Source: Pseudobdellovibrionaceae bacterium
Lineage (GTDB): Bacteria; Bdellovibrionota_B; Oligoflexia; Oligoflexales; Bog-1112
DNA: 38,096 bases
Assembly: GCA_002711925.1 (NCBI GenBank)
Contig: PASJ01000073.1
Span: forward strand, 1 to 38,096
Direction: 5' to 3'
A program made the position numbers and the translations under genes. Below, in pieces: positions 35,301-38,096 of the stretch. The notes under the pieces are model-generated. The model was not told the origin of the DNA and ran no database searches. It worked only from the letters and a program-made list of their open reading frames with translations. How positions within the stretch are numbered: the first letter of the stretch is position 1; every line of letters begins with the position of its first letter.

Positions 35301-37182
35301 TTGTTACAGGATCTCCACTTGCCATACTACCAGAATTATCAATAACAATTACCTGATTTCTTGATTTCACATCATAAGAAACGGATTTTATATTTTTTGT
35401 TCCAACCGAGTCGAGTAAAACGTGAAGATCATACTTGTTATCTTTTAACTTCGGTGGTGGATTAACAATAAGCCAATACTCGCCTTGTACATATGAGCCG
35501 GTAAGAACAGATGCTTCATTTGAATCTTCAACACCCTCTCCCACAAAAACTTTAAAAGCATCGTATGATAATCCTTCAACTAAGGTCCCCTCTAAAATAT
35601 CTTTTACTTTTAACCTTAACAAGAAATCTCTTGGGTCCATCACAATGCTACCACTCAAAATAGGAGAGTCAGGAGCTACATAGGCAATATGATCTTTTGT
35701 TGGCCTCACAACCTCAATTTCAGGATAAACGCACTGAAACTTAATATCTATACTATTAATAGCATCATCAAAGGCGGCAACAACAAGACCAAATTTCTTT
35801 ATATCAGAACCGCCTAAATAGGATCGTTTTAGGTCACTACCAATAGCCTTTGATAGATACTTAGCTTTATCAGAGACACCAGGAGGTACTAAGTCATGTA
35901 TTGGAAAAATTCCCCAAGCAGGATCCTCTTTACCAAGATCATTAACATCTCCAGTAAATGAGATAAGCTTTGATCGAACTTGACAACTACTTGGTATTTC
36001 AACGGTGTAGTACTTTACTCCCCACCTTCTTAGATTAGTTACAGTAAAGTCTAAAGTCTCTCCAACCCAATCGCCTACTACTTTCTCCTCACGATCGACA
36101 TCACCATATTGACTATGAGGTATTGCTGCTAAAGCACCATCTCTTTCATCTACATAGGTGTAAAGATCACTACTGTAACTTTGTAGCTCAGATAAATCAT
36201 AGCTTCTCAAAAGATTTGTGATAGCAAAATCATGGAAAATATTCTCAAGAGATTCATTCGGATCGTAATCTTCAATAACATCTCTTAGTACACCGACAAA
36301 ATTAGGGCTTAATCTCTGATCATAAATTTCATTCCAGATAGCTTCAACAAAATCAGATCCACAATTAGGTTCGCAACCAGGTGAGTTTTCACCAAGTCTG
36401 TCACCAAGATAACTCCAAAACAAAGAGGTCTCATAAGATAAATTCAAAAGATCACGATTAGGGGACCCTAAATAGTCCTGAGCAGAACTCAAAAAAGTAA
36501 TGCAACCTGTATCTTGATCTAAATCTGTGTATATCTTATCTTGCATGTAACGAGCTGTTCCCTCAAATAGCTCTCTTCCCCAGCTGAGCCAATTACTAGT
36601 AATTCCTGTATCGACCCCAGAAGGTTCAGGAGTTTTTGTTGAGTTATATTGAATATGGTGAAAAAGCTCATGCCCTATAACGAGCCTTATACAAGGCTCC
36701 GTATTATTTCTATACATAGATGAGGGAAGGTTAATCCGATCAAGAGGAGCATTACCGGAATCACAACCACCTGTGCAGCGCCAAACAAATGTTTCGCGAA
36801 TAGCATTAGATCCATTATAATAAGAGACACCTCCAGGAATACTGTTACTTAAGTTGGTATCAAAACCACTCCCAGCTCCAAGAAACGTATTAAGATTTAA
36901 GTAACCATTTTCATACCCGTCTGGATTACCTTGAACGGAAGCATTTGTATTTGCAAGAGAGTTGAGAACATTTTGTGCCTGAGTAGCAGAAAAACAGTCG
37001 GGATTGTCAGGCCCATCGGGAGGAATAGTTGTATCAACACAGTTTGGGTTAAAAAAGACTCGATGATTATAACCATCAGGATCCGTTATATTATTAGGAA
37101 GAGTTTGGCCATGAAGATTTAGAGAAACGAAGAAAAAGATAATAAATTTTTTCATCTTCCCAAGATAATTTTTAATTAACAT
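32380..37182 (-). CDS. Secreted metalloprotease-like protein with VWA, Ca-binding and dockerin-like domains
   Basis: 1600 residues. The signal peptide starts at MKKFIIFFFVSLNLHG (Met10, base 37155). I keep the upstream ATG because AAGGGGAG precedes it, but Met10 is possible. Domains: zinc protease motif HELFHHIQY (His171, Glu172, His175) with a downstream WGRELFEGTARY glutamate; VWA about 609-780 with MIDAS residues Asp615, Ser617, Ser619, Thr699 and Asp727; a segment with LPLFDDGAHGDYDFNDGIY near 1000 as in CLCA-type proteins; TSP3-like DADGDNLTNIAEW and DPCNPDTDGGGVLDGYD; a carboxypeptidase-regulatory-like fold (GVFVSVSGC...GYFELYGMIPD); and a final Cys cluster plus two dockerin-like repeats (GDATLDGQIDILDIIKIVN, DINQDKIINLLDLVSAVN). 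Protease plus VWA resembles CLCA proteins. Extracellular; targets unknown. Confidence 0.88.
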   Translation of the reverse strand: MLIKNYLGKMKKFIIFFFVSLNLHGQTLPNNITDPDGYNHRVFFNPNCVDTTIPPDGPDNPDCFSATQAQNVLNSLANTNASVQGNPDGYENGYLNLNTFLGAGSGFDTNLSNSIPGGVSYYNGSNAIRETFVWRCTGGCDSGNAPLDRINLPSSMYRNNTEPCIRLVIGHELFHHIQYNSTKTPEPSGVDTGITSNWLSWGRELFEGTARYMQDKIYTDLDQDTGCITFLSSAQDYLGSPNRDLLNLSYETSLFWSYLGDRLGENSPGCEPNCGSDFVEAIWNEIYDQRLSPNFVGVLRDVIEDYDPNESLENIFHDFAITNLLRSYDLSELQSYSSDLYTYVDERDGALAAIPHSQYGDVDREEKVVGDWVGETLDFTVTNLRRWGVKYYTVEIPSSCQVRSKLISFTGDVNDLGKEDPAWGIFPIHDLVPPGVSDKAKYLSKAIGSDLKRSYLGGSDIKKFGLVVAAFDDAINSIDIKFQCVYPEIEVVRPTKDHIAYVAPDSPILSGSIVMDPRDFLLRLKVKDILEGTLVEGLSYDAFKVFVGEGVEDSNEASVLTGSYVQGEYWLIVNPPPKLKDNKYDLHVLLDSVGTKNIKSVSYDVKSRNQVIVIDNSGSMASGDPVTKLKSSQNAASLFVDTTYEDEKLGLVNFNGNNDSDDGSSLDDSKELLVFDLASLDHRQKAHMKINTLSPEGWTSIGDGLERARQMFADDLTDNNWMVLLSDGKGNEPLFWDDVSGDIIEDGVKIEAIAFGPGADEETLQSIAFETGGSYYYVNDPPSTRGLKRNKNRSLASNSSQINLFDAYSLASERSKRHERIWEYSSSGKLGAWKNFSNFGSEILKEAILSISWEEGGNTKSTVYPSPSSLRKQGNHRVYFFKELDVANLNLNLSEISGDYLITLSGLPVNKVGLDLHLGGKLESLDVKKKKSRQGYLRGNPIQIIAKLWDEKGAIKGLNKGKHFIEVKVIGPFGDEVTLPLFDDGAHGDYDFNDGIYANVYRKTTLEGNNISGNCLSECENQDDGDCLLGSYQIEFKAQGRNNKGDIFTRIRKNSFNVTEVSREVSGSSCDGDSDEMPTRYEIQHKCLEPYKSDAKIDADGDNLTNIAEWWKGTDPCNPDTDGGGVLDGYDVLAFDARDDILPKPVYVSVVNPPLDDHLPLEIKWIDRANLLRFPVVDGASVVIESIKSENDECREEIFSFMSDRFTTLDSCNFGEKNSAGKGLCWHKNLDLHSTYCYRVYYKQKLKDKEIRSAKSRIFAGKVKLDSNAPSGSIWINGGASHTDLNSPFVITINASDGPLLPGQDLQLQYAIQYGSNFPASPKWQILKGSQVNISSTNIEGVACHNQDCENCSDSESCRLKNLSIDICDIDKAHCDLSDINISNKVNSLNLKKDSLLRSASGSVPVNVCVKLKDSSGNESDVYCDSIIRTNEVKRFLGRVKDKNNVGINGVFVSVSGCNEVPGVFTDHEGYFELYGMIPDTNNQCTLLFDRCDYTTKSSIVVFSQKEREDFVLQDTEDDCSRCHFKSCDDGSCKESCLFILPGDATLDGQIDILDIIKIVNSILGVIRPTQEEFLRMDINQDKIINLLDLVSAVNLILEN

Positions 37183-37791
37183 AAGCTCCCCTTATTAAAT
37201 GAGTAAAAAAAATAATTTTAAATATAAAATAATGTTTTTTATAAATCATAACTCATTTTTTACTCTTTATACTGAGACAGAAAGAAAAAATAATCCGCTT
37301 TATTCATTCAGAATAAGGAGAGCCGAAAAGAACTAAATCTATTAATAAAAAAATTAAATATAGTTACTAAAATAAAATTTTTTTGCGAAAAAAAAAAAAA
37401 AAAATAAATTTTCAACAAAACAAAAGAGAAAAATATATCCTTAAAATCTTATTTGTAAAAATTCATAATTGTAACTAGGAAAAAAATACACAGATTCAAT
37501 AAAGTTTAACTTCTTTTACATATGACCTCTTTTTCTTCAAAAATAATATGATGCCGTATTATGTTTAGAAATATTTTTTCTCTTTTTCTGGTTTTACGGC
37601 TCATCTGAAAAACTAAAAGCAAAAGTGAAAGGACTTTAGTAAACGGACAAGTTCTTCAATAAATATTTATGCCAAGGTATAGTTTTTAGTCTAAGAAAAA
37701 AATATATGCATTGCAAAGAAATGAAAAGGAGTCTTGTTTTTAAGTGGATGAAAACTTAATTGTAATTTTTCACTAAGATCTTTCATATTTT
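37183..37791. other. AT-rich intergenic region with inverted repeat and A17 tract
   Basis: 609 bases upstream of the 1600-residue protein gene and downstream of the carboxypeptidase gene (both minus). GAGTAAAAAA (37201-37210) and TTTTTTACTC (37256-37265) form a perfect 10-bp inverted repeat starting 18 bases upstream of the ATG at 37182, a possible operator or leader structure. A run of 17 A lies at 37388-37404. A 15-codon plus ORF at 37561 (MFRNIFSLFLVLRLI) looks like a stray signal-peptide fragment. No other gene seen. Confidence 0.4.
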
Positions 37792-38096
37792 TCAAATATT
37801 AAGCGTGTCTTTCAACTCTTTTTCTGCGAAGTTTAAAGCAGGCTTTGGAACTTCTAAACCAATATACGTCATCATTTTTCTAAGGAGCCTTTTAAAAACA
37901 TTTGTCCGCTGGACATCTTCTCTGGCGATAAGTTGCTGCTCAATAGGTTTTGTTAAGTAGTCCCCTTCAATTTTCAACAGTGCAACAGGATCTCCTTTAC
38001 GAATAGGAGCTTGTAGTTGAATGGGCTCTATGATGACTCTGGTTTTTTGTTGAAAATTTTTCTTTGTATTGATGTAAACATCTTCATCTACACCAA
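37792..38096 (-). CDS. D-alanyl-D-alanine carboxypeptidase, PBP5 C-terminal part (5' end outside window)
   Basis: The last 100 codons of a minus-strand gene that enters from the right edge, ending in TGA at 37792. The residues VYINTKKNFQ, EPIQLQAPIRKGDPVALLKI and LIAREDVQRTNVFKRLLRKM match the beta-rich PBP5 C-terminal domain, with its characteristic APxxKGDxV..L motif, followed by the membrane-association tail. PBP5 proteins trim the terminal D-Ala of peptidoglycan pentapeptides in the periplasm. The catalytic serine domain is not in the window. Here the tail after FKRL ends in a mostly charged helix (FAEKELKDTLNI) instead of a clear amphipathic anchor. Confidence 0.85.
   Translation of the reverse strand, partial: GVDEDVYINTKKNFQQKTRVIIEPIQLQAPIRKGDPVALLKIEGDYLTKPIEQQLIAREDVQRTNVFKRLLRKMMTYIGLEVPKPALNFAEKELKDTLNI

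Noticed and set aside
37388-37404. A17 tract as a phase-variation switch
   Set aside because: It lies in intergenic DNA about 200 bases from the nearest start, in a genome full of A-runs; nothing ties it to expression of a gene.
37792-37977. A separate 61-codon gene starting at a TTG
   Set aside because: The frame stays open upstream to the window edge and the upstream residues continue the PBP5 C-terminal domain.

Overview
The window is AT-rich DNA from a Gram-negative bacterium. This is suggested by several lipoprotein signal peptides, a PBP5-type D-Ala-D-Ala carboxypeptidase tail, a Mip-type FKBP with a signal peptide and a GlpG-type rhomboid. The mix of housekeeping genes with very large Ca-binding, thrombospondin type 3 (TSP3) repeat surface proteins resembles Bdellovibrionota or other delta-type lineages. 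The eukaryote-type HECT and MYND proteins suggest a life in contact with eukaryotic cells. The taxon is inference only; no rRNA or marker set is present.

Layout. (1) Bases 1-6633, minus: the N-terminal 2211 codons of a giant Asp-rich TSP3-repeat lipoprotein that runs off the left edge. (2) 7153-9157, plus: a lipoprotein with a TPR-like start and an unknown secreted protein. (3) 9432-21578: mostly housekeeping genes. These are an FAD oxidoreductase, a DUF1826 protein, a BHMT-like homocysteine methyltransferase in a probable operon with a D-Ala-D-Ala-ligase-like ATP-grasp enzyme, a PlsC/AGPAT-type acyltransferase, DNA polymerase I, a PiT phosphate transporter overlapping a glutaredoxin, a DEAD-box helicase and a rhomboid protease. 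(4) 21579-22293: a long gene-poor stretch full of hairpins. (5) 22294-25639: a DnaQ-type exonuclease fused to a degenerate GIY-YIG domain, a Mip-like FKBP and a cysteine dioxygenase. (6) 25815-31802: four consecutive exported proteins, namely a small Cys-rich protein, an alpha/beta hydrolase, a MYND zinc-finger protein and, convergent to them, a lipoprotein with bacterial Ig-like domains and a full HECT E3 ubiquitin-ligase domain. (7) 32380-37182, minus: a 1600-residue secreted protein with a HELFH metalloprotease region, a VWA domain, a Ca-binding stretch and a dockerin-like C-terminus. (8) 37792-38096, minus: the end of a PBP5-type carboxypeptidase gene.

The most notable content is region 6. 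The HECT domain keeps its N-lobe motif, the FVTG motif and the catalytic TCFNQLD cysteine (Cys947), all on an exported bacterial lipoprotein. The MYND protein next to it has all eight zinc ligands behind a signal peptide and a SET-like N-terminal motif. No ubiquitin, E1 or E2 gene is visible, so if the ligase is active it presumably uses host E2 and ubiquitin. With the giant Ca-binding proteins on either side of the window, the picture is of an organism that puts many proteins on or beyond its outer surface, some built from eukaryotic parts. Several intergenic stretches (9230-9340, 21835-22235, 32190-32330) are richer in GC and hairpins than the rest and contain short open frames; they may be decayed genes or unannotated RNAs.
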